Source: CAYZQH01 sp050300015
GTDB taxonomy: Bacteria > Pseudomonadota > Gammaproteobacteria > Pseudomonadales > Cellvibrionaceae
DNA: 64,000 nt
Direction: 5' to 3'
Assembly: GCA_050300015.1 (NCBI GenBank)
Contig: JBNKWZ010000008.1
Coordinates: 62,001 to 126,000, forward strand
Shown here: positions 19,486-27,769 of the stretch, one piece after another
How positions within the stretch are numbered: position 1 is the stretch's first letter
How the letters are laid out: the number at the start of each line of letters is the position of its first letter
Notes under the pieces: model-generated
Told to the model about the DNA's origin: nothing
Seen by the model: the letters and a program-made list of their open reading frames with translations, nothing else
The model's database searches: none
Translations under genes and position numbers: made by a program

Positions 19486-20445
19486 TTAAGGATTGGGCTC
19501 GGTATAAATGGCTTCAGGTAACCGGGTATCTTCGGTTGCCTGCGTTGGTTGGCCGCCAGCGATGGTGGTGAGTTCTTTCACCACTGGGTTAGAAACCGAA
19601 CGCATCCAATAAGAAAAACCGCCGTAACCCACGAACACCAATAACCCGAACACACTGGCAGCCACCCACATGGGCAACATTTGGGTAAGTGTTTTGCGAC
19701 CCTGTCCCAACCCTTGCCAACTGGGCGACAAGCTGCGTTCATGATCACCGCGGTAGGTACGAATGGTGCGAAATAAATCGTCGCGCAAAGTTTCCAGTTG
19801 GTCGCGACCATTACTGATCAAACGGTATTTGCCCTCAAATCCCAAACTGATACAGACATAAAACAGCTCTAGCATGTCGCGGTTTTCGGCAGGGGCTTGT
19901 AACATTCGATCTAAGATGGCGAAACACTTTTCGCCGCCGGACGTCTCGTTGTGAAAAATGCTTAATAGTGTTCGCTGCGTCCAGGCGCTTTCGCTACCCC
20001 ATGGGGTGTGTAACACCGCTTCATCAATTACCGAGCACATTAAATAACGTGCGGCCAAAATGATCTCGGGCTTGATGCCTTCATCTTTGGCGTTTTGTTC
20101 AAAGGTGCGCAGCTCGTTAATTAAACGCTTGTGCAAGCCACCGATATCGGGGTGGCGCACAGCACCGCGAGTTTTTTCGAATACGGCGATTAAGGTAGAG
20201 GCGGCGTTCATCAGTGGGTTTAACCCAAATTGCGCCGAAAATTTTGCCATTTCATAACCGCTGCGTCCGCCACCACTGCGACCTCCGGCCGGTGGTGTTT
20301 GTGCACGGGAGGGCACCGGACCTTGCGCGCGCGGACGCCCAATTTCCGTTTGCCCAGTGCGGCGCCCAGGGGTGGGGCGCAAGGAGGTTCTGTCGCCACC
20401 GGGCATCGGTTGTTGAAAGACCGTTTTGTCTCGATCATCTACCAT
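19486..20445 (-). CDS. tssL: T6SS membrane complex protein TssL (DotU)
   Basis: 319 residues. A proline/arginine-rich N-terminal extension (~1-65) precedes the DotU domain (NPLMNAASTLIAVF, ARYLMCSVIDEAVLHTPWG, GGEKCFAILDRML, ELFYVCISLGFEGKYRL). One C-terminal transmembrane helix (~260-280, MWVAASVFGLLVFVGYGGF) leaves a short periplasmic tail. There is no OmpA-like peptidoglycan-binding domain, so wall anchoring would need another protein. TssL forms the inner-membrane platform with TssM. Confidence 0.95.
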   Translation of the reverse strand: MVDDRDKTVFQQPMPGGDRTSLRPTPGRRTGQTEIGRPRAQGPVPSRAQTPPAGGRSGGGRSGYEMAKFSAQFGLNPLMNAASTLIAVFEKTRGAVRHPDIGGLHKRLINELRTFEQNAKDEGIKPEIILAARYLMCSVIDEAVLHTPWGSESAWTQRTLLSIFHNETSGGEKCFAILDRMLQAPAENRDMLELFYVCISLGFEGKYRLISNGRDQLETLRDDLFRTIRTYRGDHERSLSPSWQGLGQGRKTLTQMLPMWVAASVFGLLVFVGYGGFSYWMRSVSNPVVKELTTIAGGQPTQATEDTRLPEAIYTEPNP

Positions 20446-20473
20446 GGTGAATCCTCACTGTGCGGATCGTGCA

Positions 20474-21811
20474 TTACCGCCGAATGGCCCAAAATTCCAT
20501 TTCCAGCCCAGGGAAGTCGCCACCCACATGCATGGCAAACCCACCGGATTGGGCCATTTCTTTCCAATACTGTCCGTTTTGATCCAGCTCAAAATAGGTA
20601 TAGCCAGAACGGAAAGGAATTTGCCTGGGTGCAACGGGCAGTGCTTTGAGCTCAATTCCGGGTAACGCGGCATTCACCAATTGACGAATGCGTTCCACCG
20701 GCCCAATTTTGATTTGCGCAGGAAAACGTTTGCGTACAACATCGTCAGTCACTTCTGCACGAACCGCCAATACAAACATCGCGCCCGTGAGTAAACTGCG
20801 GTCACCCAACTCCGCCACAAACACGCCGTATTTTTTGGCCACCAAATTTAAAGTAATGGCGGTTTGTTCGTAAACCATGGACAAATAGGTGCGTAGAGTT
20901 TGCATCAACGGTGTAAAGGTTTGCTCTAGATCCTTGTGTAAATAACTAGGCAAATCTTTGGGAGGACGACGCTCGCTGGCCACAAAGGTGGACAGTTCGC
21001 CCACCAGTTGGATCATTTGTTGAAAAGTAAATAGGGGGTGTATGCCATCGAGCTCGGTCATATGTTCAATTAAAGGCTCAAACCGATTGATCACCTGGAG
21101 TAATAAATAGTCGGCAATCTCTGCAGTACCGCCACGGCGTGAATCCGCCAAGCGCCCAGCAATGGCTTCGGCCCGATGGCGCAACAAACCGTGTAGCTCT
21201 GCTAAAAAACCCGAGAGGGTGGCGTCCACTTTGGTATCCACGACCGTTGGGATATAACTCGAATCCAACGCGATGTCGTTTTCTTGGCGAACCTCTGCCA
21301 CACGCAGCAAGCCAACAACCGCATAACCACTGAGGTCATCGGATTCCAGCAATAAACGAAAGCGCAATTTGCCCACTTGAACTTTTTGCGTATCGCCACC
21401 TTCAACGGTGACATCTCTGACCGACTGCTCACGGGTGTAATAACGCACCAAGCCTTGGCCCACATCTTCCGGTAAAATATCCACCGCACCCGGACGGCGC
21501 ACAGGCACAGCTAAGTAGACGATCTTGGCCTTAGTACTTTGCGGTACTTCTAGCACCGGTGGTGCGTCGTCCATATCGGGGAAGCTAAAAGGCGTGCCAT
21601 CGGGCAATACACCACGTGCGCGAATAATGGATATTTTGCCCAGGTTCATTAGCTGCTGGTCCAACTCGAACGCTTGTAGACCCCAGCTCACGGTTGATAT
21701 GGCGGAACACCGACCATTGACAAAGCGCTCGAAGTAGCGATCTTGTTGTTGAAAGTGCTGAGGGTTGAGAAACATGCCCTCAGACCAAACGACTTTACTT
21801 TCTAGTGACAT
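20474..21811 (-). CDS. tssK: T6SS baseplate subunit TssK
   Basis: 445 residues. The N-terminus (VVWSEGMFLNPQHFQQQDRYFE) is diagnostic for TssK/VasE. Further family motifs are IHPLFTFQQMIQLVGELSTF and the C-terminal IPFRSGYTYFELDQNG..W. TssK is a cytoplasmic adaptor joining the TssFGE wedge to the TssLM membrane complex. It sits between tssJ and tssL as in H1-type clusters. Confidence 0.95.
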   Translation of the reverse strand: MSLESKVVWSEGMFLNPQHFQQQDRYFERFVNGRCSAISTVSWGLQAFELDQQLMNLGKISIIRARGVLPDGTPFSFPDMDDAPPVLEVPQSTKAKIVYLAVPVRRPGAVDILPEDVGQGLVRYYTREQSVRDVTVEGGDTQKVQVGKLRFRLLLESDDLSGYAVVGLLRVAEVRQENDIALDSSYIPTVVDTKVDATLSGFLAELHGLLRHRAEAIAGRLADSRRGGTAEIADYLLLQVINRFEPLIEHMTELDGIHPLFTFQQMIQLVGELSTFVASERRPPKDLPSYLHKDLEQTFTPLMQTLRTYLSMVYEQTAITLNLVAKKYGVFVAELGDRSLLTGAMFVLAVRAEVTDDVVRKRFPAQIKIGPVERIRQLVNAALPGIELKALPVAPRQIPFRSGYTYFELDQNGQYWKEMAQSGGFAMHVGGDFPGLEMEFWAIRR

Positions 21812-21889
21812 ACGGATTCCATATTGTGTCTATCCATTTACGATCGATCATTTAGCATTTACCCCAAGCCACTTGCCACAAATCGATCG

Positions 21890-22381
21890 CTACTTGGTGC
21901 TACGCAAGAGCAAGTTGGTATCGTTGATTTCAATGCGAACGGTGTTTTCAATAACGTTGTTGGAAGTCACCGGAAACACTACTTTGTACTTCGCATTTTT
22001 AAACTGGAAAAACTCTGCAAAAAGCGCCACATAGCGGGTATCTTTGGACACCACAAAACTTTCTTGCCGAGCTTCGCCCGGGGCAATGCGTTTGAGTTCT
22101 TGCTTGGCGATAAGCTCATTCCCAAGTAGAGCTTCATCTTCTTCAAATAACTCTAAAAAACCTGCTCGTGCAAATATTTTATCGGATTTTAATTCATACA
22201 AACGCACATACAATGGAGACGGCGTGTGTTTTTCATCGGGATTGATATTATTGGCCACTTCAAAAATGATCTTAAGGTCTGTATCAAAATTAAATACGCC
22301 ACCCACGCCACTGTTGACTTTGGTGCACGCGCACAAGCCGAGCGCCAAGCCGATGGCCAAACATTTGTATAAAATTGTCAC
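21890..22381 (-). CDS. tssJ: T6SS outer-membrane lipoprotein TssJ
   Basis: 163 residues from a GTG start at 22381; no in-frame ATG gives a complete signal. Lipoprotein signal peptide with lipobox LCAC, the acylated Cys being about residue 20. The mature part has the TssJ/SciN sandwich pattern: NINPDEKHTPSPLYVRLYELKS...F, then EALLGNELI and RYVALFAEF. It anchors the T6SS membrane complex to the outer membrane through TssM. The GTG start may set a lower dose than its neighbours. Confidence 0.94.
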   Translation of the reverse strand: MTILYKCLAIGLALGLCACTKVNSGVGGVFNFDTDLKIIFEVANNINPDEKHTPSPLYVRLYELKSDKIFARAGFLELFEEDEALLGNELIAKQELKRIAPGEARQESFVVSKDTRYVALFAEFFQFKNAKYKVVFPVTSNNVIENTVRIEINDTNLLLRSTK

Positions 22382-22411
22382 GCTCCTGGCTCCCTTTAGA
22401 TTGAGTTATTG

Positions 22412-24019
22412 TTATTGACTGAGCTTTTTGCTGCGCCTGCGGATACTGGCCAGCTTATTCAGTTGATCTTCGTAAGCCTGCACAAATTCATCGCCAAATA
22501 ACTCTTGGAATGAACGCTCCATATTGTTCATCATACGGTTGTAATGTTCTTCATAAGCCGCCCAATATTTGGCGCCACTCAAACCCGGCACAAAACTGCC
22601 TTTCCCCGATTGTTTGAACTGCTCTTCTAAAATACTGGGGTCAAACTGCCCCATGGCCGAGCGAAACGCTTGACGAATACCAGCAATCACGGCCACCTGG
22701 TGATCGGCAATCGCATCAAAGCTTTCCTGCACCGCCTCCACTGGCGATTGGTACGCTTTTGACTGGCGCACAAACATGGTTTCTAACAATTCGTCTAAAT
22801 TCACAGAAAATTTTAACGGGTTGTTTTCCACGGCCTGAATGGAGGTGACGTTCATACGAAATTCGTTTTTGATGCTGGTACGCGAGCGCAATATTTGCAT
22901 CAACCCCTCAAGCGTTTCACGCATCATCAACCCAATGGTGGTGTGTAACGCCTCCATTTGGCTGTCATCCAACCCCTCCAAATGCAGCCCTAAAGCATCC
23001 AACAAGGCAGAGCCCGTATCCAAGGTACGCTGTGGATCTGACGCTTTTGGCTGCTCTGGCGCAGGGGGCGCCGGTGGCGTGCGCTTGAGCGCGGCTTTGG
23101 GCTCTGAAAGGGGAGGAGTGCGTCCCGGACTTGGCGCTGGGTGCCGAGCGGCGGCAGGGGGTCGACCCGCTGGGGTTGGCCGGGGTTTTGGAGTCTCTGG
23201 TCTTGGTGTTTCTGGCCTTGCTGTCTCGAGCTTGGGCGAGACGAATTCCGCTTCAATCTCGGTAATGGAGCCCTTCGCAATTAAAGAGTCGTTGTCGGAA
23301 AGCCCATGCGACGCCGGAGGCGTTTGCGGCGACCGCTTTGCTAGAATACTGATGTCTTGATCCCAGTCATCGGGTAACAGCGAAGGCTCCGGTTTGGCGT
23401 CGGGCCAAATGGCCGCTTCGCTCATAAGGTCTGCCGAGTCCTCCTGTGAACCAAACGGTGACGCATCCAGAGGCTCTGACTTGGGCTGCGGCGCCGCAAA
23501 GGGGTCAGTAGCCTTATCCAACGCAAGCAACGGATCCACCACCTTCAATTCATCCGGCGCGATATCGCCCACGGCACCGCCGTAGTCACTGCTCATGAAC
23601 ATGCCTTCGGGGGCCACGGAGTCACCGGCATTCAAATCAATGTCCGTGGGTGTACTGGTGAGGGAATCGCCATCAAATGGGGAGGCGCCAAACCCACCAT
23701 CTTCGATCGTGACCTTGAAACGATAATCGCCCACGTCAATTTGGTCGCCCGTATTCAAAGGTACTTGATTGCCGCGCCCCAGTGGTTCGTTGGCACCATT
23801 GACAAAGGTGCCATTGGTGCTCAAATCCACCAATTGATATTGCCCACCCTGGTACACTACCTGGCAGTGCTTGGAGGATAGAAAGCGCTCTGGGTCCTCC
23901 AAGACCCAATCGTTACTGGCCCCGCGACCGATCAATCCACCGTCTTCCACAAACACCTTTTGTTGAAGTTCCGCGCTCAATCCTGTGGGCGACTTGATAA
24001 GGGTTAGAGTGAGGGTCAT
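22412..24019 (-). CDS. tagH: T6SS FHA-domain protein (TagH/Fha)
   Basis: 535 residues from the ATG at 24019 (MTLTLTLIKSPTG), chosen because GGAAGA lies 8 bases upstream; an open extension to 24154 lacks a comparable site. FHA domain ~15-100 with the phosphothreonine-binding set GRGASND, SSKH and NGTFVNG. A long acidic then Pro-rich linker (~105-340) follows, and a conserved TagH C-terminal domain (~350-535, LLDALGLHLEGL, LMRETLEGLMQILRSR). In characterised systems Fha is phosphorylated by PpkA, dephosphorylated by PppA, and then promotes assembly. First gene of the leftward T6SS operon. Confidence 0.93.
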   Translation of the reverse strand: MTLTLTLIKSPTGLSAELQQKVFVEDGGLIGRGASNDWVLEDPERFLSSKHCQVVYQGGQYQLVDLSTNGTFVNGANEPLGRGNQVPLNTGDQIDVGDYRFKVTIEDGGFGASPFDGDSLTSTPTDIDLNAGDSVAPEGMFMSSDYGGAVGDIAPDELKVVDPLLALDKATDPFAAPQPKSEPLDASPFGSQEDSADLMSEAAIWPDAKPEPSLLPDDWDQDISILAKRSPQTPPASHGLSDNDSLIAKGSITEIEAEFVSPKLETARPETPRPETPKPRPTPAGRPPAAARHPAPSPGRTPPLSEPKAALKRTPPAPPAPEQPKASDPQRTLDTGSALLDALGLHLEGLDDSQMEALHTTIGLMMRETLEGLMQILRSRTSIKNEFRMNVTSIQAVENNPLKFSVNLDELLETMFVRQSKAYQSPVEAVQESFDAIADHQVAVIAGIRQAFRSAMGQFDPSILEEQFKQSGKGSFVPGLSGAKYWAAYEEHYNRMMNNMERSFQELFGDEFVQAYEDQLNKLASIRRRSKKLSQ

Positions 24020-24417
24020 GCGTTCATCTTCCTGAACCAATGGCTTTGCTGGCAACGTGCCAAGTATATTATTCATACCGGCTGCGTTTAAAGCGTTACA
24101 CGGCTTTTTGTGGCAAAGGGTATGCCTTTTTGTGTAAATTTGCACGCCACACACCGCAACTTTTGTCCTCTTGAACGCAATTCGCCCCCCAAAGTCGAGA
24201 GTTTTGACGCGAAACGCCTTGAGAAAACTTGCTAAATAGGGGTTTATGTGCTTTCAATCGCCGCATTGATCCCGTAAACTTGAGCTCTTTTGAATATTGC
24301 GTGTAAATCAACGCCTCAAGTCGACTGGATCGCAGGGAACGCACTGCCAGCGCCGTTTTAACACGGCTCCATTACAGTGCCAGACCTCAGTTATAAGGTA
24401 TGTAAAGGATCATTTGA
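24020..24417. promoter_or_regulatory. Divergent promoter region between tagH and tssA
   Basis: About 400 bases separate the two divergent T6SS operons, so both promoters must lie here. I cannot place standard sigma-70 boxes with confidence. One sigma-54-like word, TGGC-N8-TGC, occurs at 24111-24125 facing tssA, but it matches the consensus only at the core and no enhancer-binding protein is encoded nearby. AAAGGA precedes the tssA ATG and serves as its ribosome-binding site. Confidence 0.6.
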
Positions 24418-25641
24418 ATGCCCTCACCCGCTTTAATTGACATCGAAGCTTTGCTCGCGCCCATTACTGAAGAGCAGCCAACGGGCCTAGACTGTCGCCA
24501 CGACCCCTCACCCACAAGTTATTACCAGCAGGTCAAAGGAGCACGCAACGCCGCACGATCCGCCGAGCGCAACAACCTTTATACTGACTCTAACGACGAG
24601 GCCGATGAACACTGGCGCACAGTGATTGGCCTGTCGCCCAAGATCATTGGGGAGCAAAGCAAAGACCTGGAAGTGGCTAGCTGGTATTGCGAGGCCATGG
24701 TACGTCGTCACGGTTTTGCGGGGCTCAAAGATTGTTTTTGCTTAGTCCAAGGTTTGGTAGAACGCTTTTGGGACCAACTGTACCCCATGCCCGATGAAGA
24801 CGGCATTGAGACACGCGTATCCCCCTTGGCGGGCTTGAATGGCGAGGGCGCCGAAGGCGTGTTACTCGCACCCATTCGCAATACCTACATTACCGAAGGC
24901 AGCTCCGTTGGTCCTTTCACCTATTGGGAATACCAACAGGCGGTGGAAGCAGGGCGCACCGCAGACGATGACGCACGCCAAGAGAAGCTCAATAAATTGG
25001 GTTTCTCGCTCGAGACCGTCGAAAAAGCTGTTTCAGAATCCAGTAGTGAATTTTTTGTGAACTTGCGCGACGACTTGATGACGGCTATTCAGGCCTATAA
25101 GGATGTGTCGGCCAAGTTAGACGAGTTGTGCGGCACCTTTGACGCCCCTCCCACGCGGGCGATCATCGAGATTATGGAAGAGTGCTTAGGAGCCGTGAAC
25201 CACTTGGGCGCCGACAAATTCCCCGTTGAAGTGGTTGAGAACGTGACTGAGGCGGCGACAGAATCGGACGATGCCCCAGCAACCGGCGTTACCTCGACTC
25301 CCGTTTCGAACCGAGAGCAAGCCGTAAGACAAATTAAGCAGGTGGCGGAATTTATTCGTAAAAATGAGCCCAACTCAGCACTGCCGTTTGTATTAGAACA
25401 AGCCGCCAATGCCGACAGTGCCGGCATCAGCGACCTTGCCCGAGAGCATGCGTTTAAACAAATCTCTCACATTGCGGAGTTTTTCCGTAAAACCGAGCCG
25501 CATTCACCCGTTCCCTACCTTTTGGAAAGGGCGGTAAAATGGGGTAATTTACCACTGGCGGATTTGGTGAAAGAGCTTATAGAAGACCGCTCCTCACTCG
25601 AGCGTTTTGGTCTGCTCACAGGGATTCCAACGCAAGAGTAA
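24418..25641 (+). CDS. tssA: T6SS protein TssA (ImpA family)
   Basis: 407 residues. ImpA N-terminal domain at ~5-160 (EALLAPITEEQPTGLDCRHD, SWYCEAMVRRHGFAGL, FWDQLYPMPDEDGIETR..PL). The C-terminal part carries two tandem copies of a helical motif 43 residues apart (REQAVRQIKQVAEFIRKNEP at ~299, REHAFKQISHIAEFFRKTEP at ~342). TssA primes and caps tail-tube polymerisation. First gene of the rightward operon; tssB follows after 28 bases. Confidence 0.94.
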   Translation: MPSPALIDIEALLAPITEEQPTGLDCRHDPSPTSYYQQVKGARNAARSAERNNLYTDSNDEADEHWRTVIGLSPKIIGEQSKDLEVASWYCEAMVRRHGFAGLKDCFCLVQGLVERFWDQLYPMPDEDGIETRVSPLAGLNGEGAEGVLLAPIRNTYITEGSSVGPFTYWEYQQAVEAGRTADDDARQEKLNKLGFSLETVEKAVSESSSEFFVNLRDDLMTAIQAYKDVSAKLDELCGTFDAPPTRAIIEIMEECLGAVNHLGADKFPVEVVENVTEAATESDDAPATGVTSTPVSNREQAVRQIKQVAEFIRKNEPNSALPFVLEQAANADSAGISDLAREHAFKQISHIAEFFRKTEPHSPVPYLLERAVKWGNLPLADLVKELIEDRSSLERFGLLTGIPTQE

Positions 25642-25669
25642 ATTCAATTGATAACATGAGGTTAGGACA

Positions 25670-26182
25670 ATGGCCGATAGCATACATGACAAACTAAAAA
25701 GAGTTAGAAAACCACGCGTACACATTACGTACGACCTGGAGACAAACGGCGTCACTGAGGAAAAAGAGATTCCTTTCGTCATGGGCGTTATGGGCGATTA
25801 TTCTGGTGACAACACCGATGCGAAAAAGCCTTTAAAGGAGCGTAAATTCGCCAATATCGACGGCGAAAACTTTAACGACCTCATGAGCAAGGTTAACCCT
25901 CAGTTGCGCATGAAAGTTGAAAACACTTTAGAAGGTGACGATTCTGAGATGGGTGTTAGCTTAAACTTCAACAGCATGGAAGACTTTGAGCCCCATCGCT
26001 TGGTGGAGCAAGTTGAACCCCTGAAAAAACTGTTAGAAACCCGCAATAAACTGCGTGACCTATTAACGAAGGCCGACCGCTCAGAAGAGTTGGAGAAGCT
26101 TTTAGAAGATGTGCTGAGCAACACCGAAAGCCTCAATACCGCCTCTGGCGAATTGGGTGTCACTGAAGAGGAGAGTAAGTAA
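25670..26182 (+). CDS. tssB: T6SS sheath small subunit TssB (VipA)
   Basis: 170 residues with full VipA features: RKPRVHITYDLET, ELPFVMGVMGDYSG-like segment (IPFVMGVMGDYSGD), KERKF..IDGENF.DLM, and C-terminal helices. GAGGTTAGGA precedes the ATG. With TssC it forms the contractile sheath. tssC begins one base after its stop. Confidence 0.97.
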   Translation: MADSIHDKLKRVRKPRVHITYDLETNGVTEEKEIPFVMGVMGDYSGDNTDAKKPLKERKFANIDGENFNDLMSKVNPQLRMKVENTLEGDDSEMGVSLNFNSMEDFEPHRLVEQVEPLKKLLETRNKLRDLLTKADRSEELEKLLEDVLSNTESLNTASGELGVTEEESK

Positions 26183-26183
26183 G

Positions 26184-27677
26184 ATGGCGAATGATCAAAC
26201 TCAAGTCGAAGGCCAGGAAGCTGCGGTCGAGACCACTGAAGCCAGCATTTTGGATCAAGCAATATCCTACACCCGCCAAACGCCTCCCGAGGAAGCCAAG
26301 GATTTGATTCAGAACCTAGTGGCAGAAGCCGTAAAAGGCACGGTCAAGTGGGACAAAAACCTGAACATTACGATCAATTCGGCCATCGCTCAGATTGACC
26401 AAGCCATGTCGAAGCAATTGTCTGCCATTTTGCATCACGAAAAATTTAAAAAACTGGAAGGCTCTTGGCGTGGATTGCATCACTTGGTTGGCAACTCTGA
26501 GTGTGGTGCAGGCTTAAAAATCCGAATGATGAACATCTCCAAGAAGGAGTTAACCCGCGACCTTGAAAAGGCCGTTGAGTTTGACCAAAGCCAAATCTTT
26601 AAAAAGATTTACGAAAGTGAATTTGGTTCCGCCGGCGGAGAACCTTACGCCACTTTAATTGGCGATTATGAGTTCTCTTCACATCCGGATGACATTTCCT
26701 TGCTTAGCAAAATGTCCAATGTGGCCGCTGCAGGCTTTTGCCCCTTTATCGCTGCTGCTGCGCCCAAAATGTTCGGTTTTGACAGCTATACAGAGCTTTC
26801 CAAGCCTCGAGATTTGGAAAAAATCTTCGACTCGGCTGAGTACACCCAGTGGCGTTCATTCCGAGATTCCGACGACTCGCGCTTTGTGTCCTTAACCATG
26901 CCTCGCGTTTTGGCGCGCTCGCCTTACGGTGCCGCCACCAAACCCATCGAAGAGTTTAATTTTGAAGAAATGGAGCTCTTCCCCGATGGCACGGCAAAAC
27001 CTGCCGACCACGAAGATTACTGCTGGATGAACGCGGCCTACACCATGGGCACCACCATTACGCATTCGTTTGCAGAATACGGCTGGTGCACCAGTATTCG
27101 CGGTGCTGAAGGTGGCGGTAAAGTAGAAGGCTTGCCCACACACAATTTTGTGAGCGACGATGGCGACCTGGACCAAAAATGCCCCACCGAAATTGGCATT
27201 ACAGACCGTCGTGAGGCCGAGCTGAGTAAATTGGGCTTTTTACCCTTGTGCCACTATAAAAACACCGACTATGCGGTGTTTTTCGGTGCACAAACCACAC
27301 AGCGGCCCAAGAAATATGGCGACCCCGACGCCACCGCCAATGCGGCAATTTCCGCTCGCTTACCTTACATTATGGCAACCTCTCGCATTGCCCACTTTTT
27401 GAAAGTAATGGCGCGCGACAAAATTGGCTCATTTATGGAAGCCGATGAAGCAGAAGTTTGGCTCAACGACTGGATCAACCAATATGTGAATGCGAGCCCT
27501 GGTGCTACTGCCGAAATGAAAGCGCGCTTCCCATTGGCCGAAGCCAAAGTTGAAGTAAAGGAAGTACCCGGCCAACCCGGCGTATACAACGCAGTTGCCT
27601 GGATGCGCCCTTGGTTGCAAATGGAAGAACTCACCGCCTCTTTACGTTTGGTGGCGAACATTCCTAAAGCTGGCTAA
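26184..27677 (+). CDS. tssC: T6SS sheath large subunit TssC (VipB)
   Basis: 497 residues from the ATG at 26184 (MANDQTQVEG), preceded by GAGGAGAG; a GTG frame extension inside tssB is less likely. Family motifs include NAIDQAMSKQ-like ISQIDQ region (IAQIDQAMSKQLSAILHH), SWRGLHHLV, EFGSAGGEPY, LPRVLARSPYG-like MPRVLARSPYG, and C-terminal ARFPLAEAKVEVKEVPGQPG. It pairs with TssB. A strong terminator hairpin follows 12 bases after its stop. Confidence 0.97.
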   Translation: MANDQTQVEGQEAAVETTEASILDQAISYTRQTPPEEAKDLIQNLVAEAVKGTVKWDKNLNITINSAIAQIDQAMSKQLSAILHHEKFKKLEGSWRGLHHLVGNSECGAGLKIRMMNISKKELTRDLEKAVEFDQSQIFKKIYESEFGSAGGEPYATLIGDYEFSSHPDDISLLSKMSNVAAAGFCPFIAAAAPKMFGFDSYTELSKPRDLEKIFDSAEYTQWRSFRDSDDSRFVSLTMPRVLARSPYGAATKPIEEFNFEEMELFPDGTAKPADHEDYCWMNAAYTMGTTITHSFAEYGWCTSIRGAEGGGKVEGLPTHNFVSDDGDLDQKCPTEIGITDRREAELSKLGFLPLCHYKNTDYAVFFGAQTTQRPKKYGDPDATANAAISARLPYIMATSRIAHFLKVMARDKIGSFMEADEAEVWLNDWINQYVNASPGATAEMKARFPLAEAKVEVKEVPGQPGVYNAVAWMRPWLQMEELTASLRLVANIPKAG

Positions 27678-27689
27678 CCACACTAAATC

Positions 27690-27714
27690 AATGGGGGCTC
27701 TGGCCCCCATTTTT
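27690..27714 (+). terminator. Intrinsic terminator between the two tssC genes
   Basis: A perfect 9-bp stem, AATGGGGGC (27690-27698) and GCCCCCATT (27703-27711), with loop TCTG, continues into TTTTT (27710-27714). It lies 12 bases after the tssC stop and inside the T6SS operon. It probably cuts transcription partially, giving more tssABC than downstream message. Confidence 0.85.
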
Positions 27715-27769
27715 GGCTTTAGGCTCTAAGCCTTTTCCCACCTCTCGGTAACTTGGAACGGATTCACCT

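Noticed and set aside
24111..24125. A sigma-54-like promoter (TGGC-N8-TGC) facing tssA
   Set aside because: Only the core bases match, it sits ~290 bases from the start, and no enhancer-binding regulator is encoded in the window.
27365..27661. Antisense frames within tssC
   Set aside because: They mirror a well-conserved gene and show no motifs.
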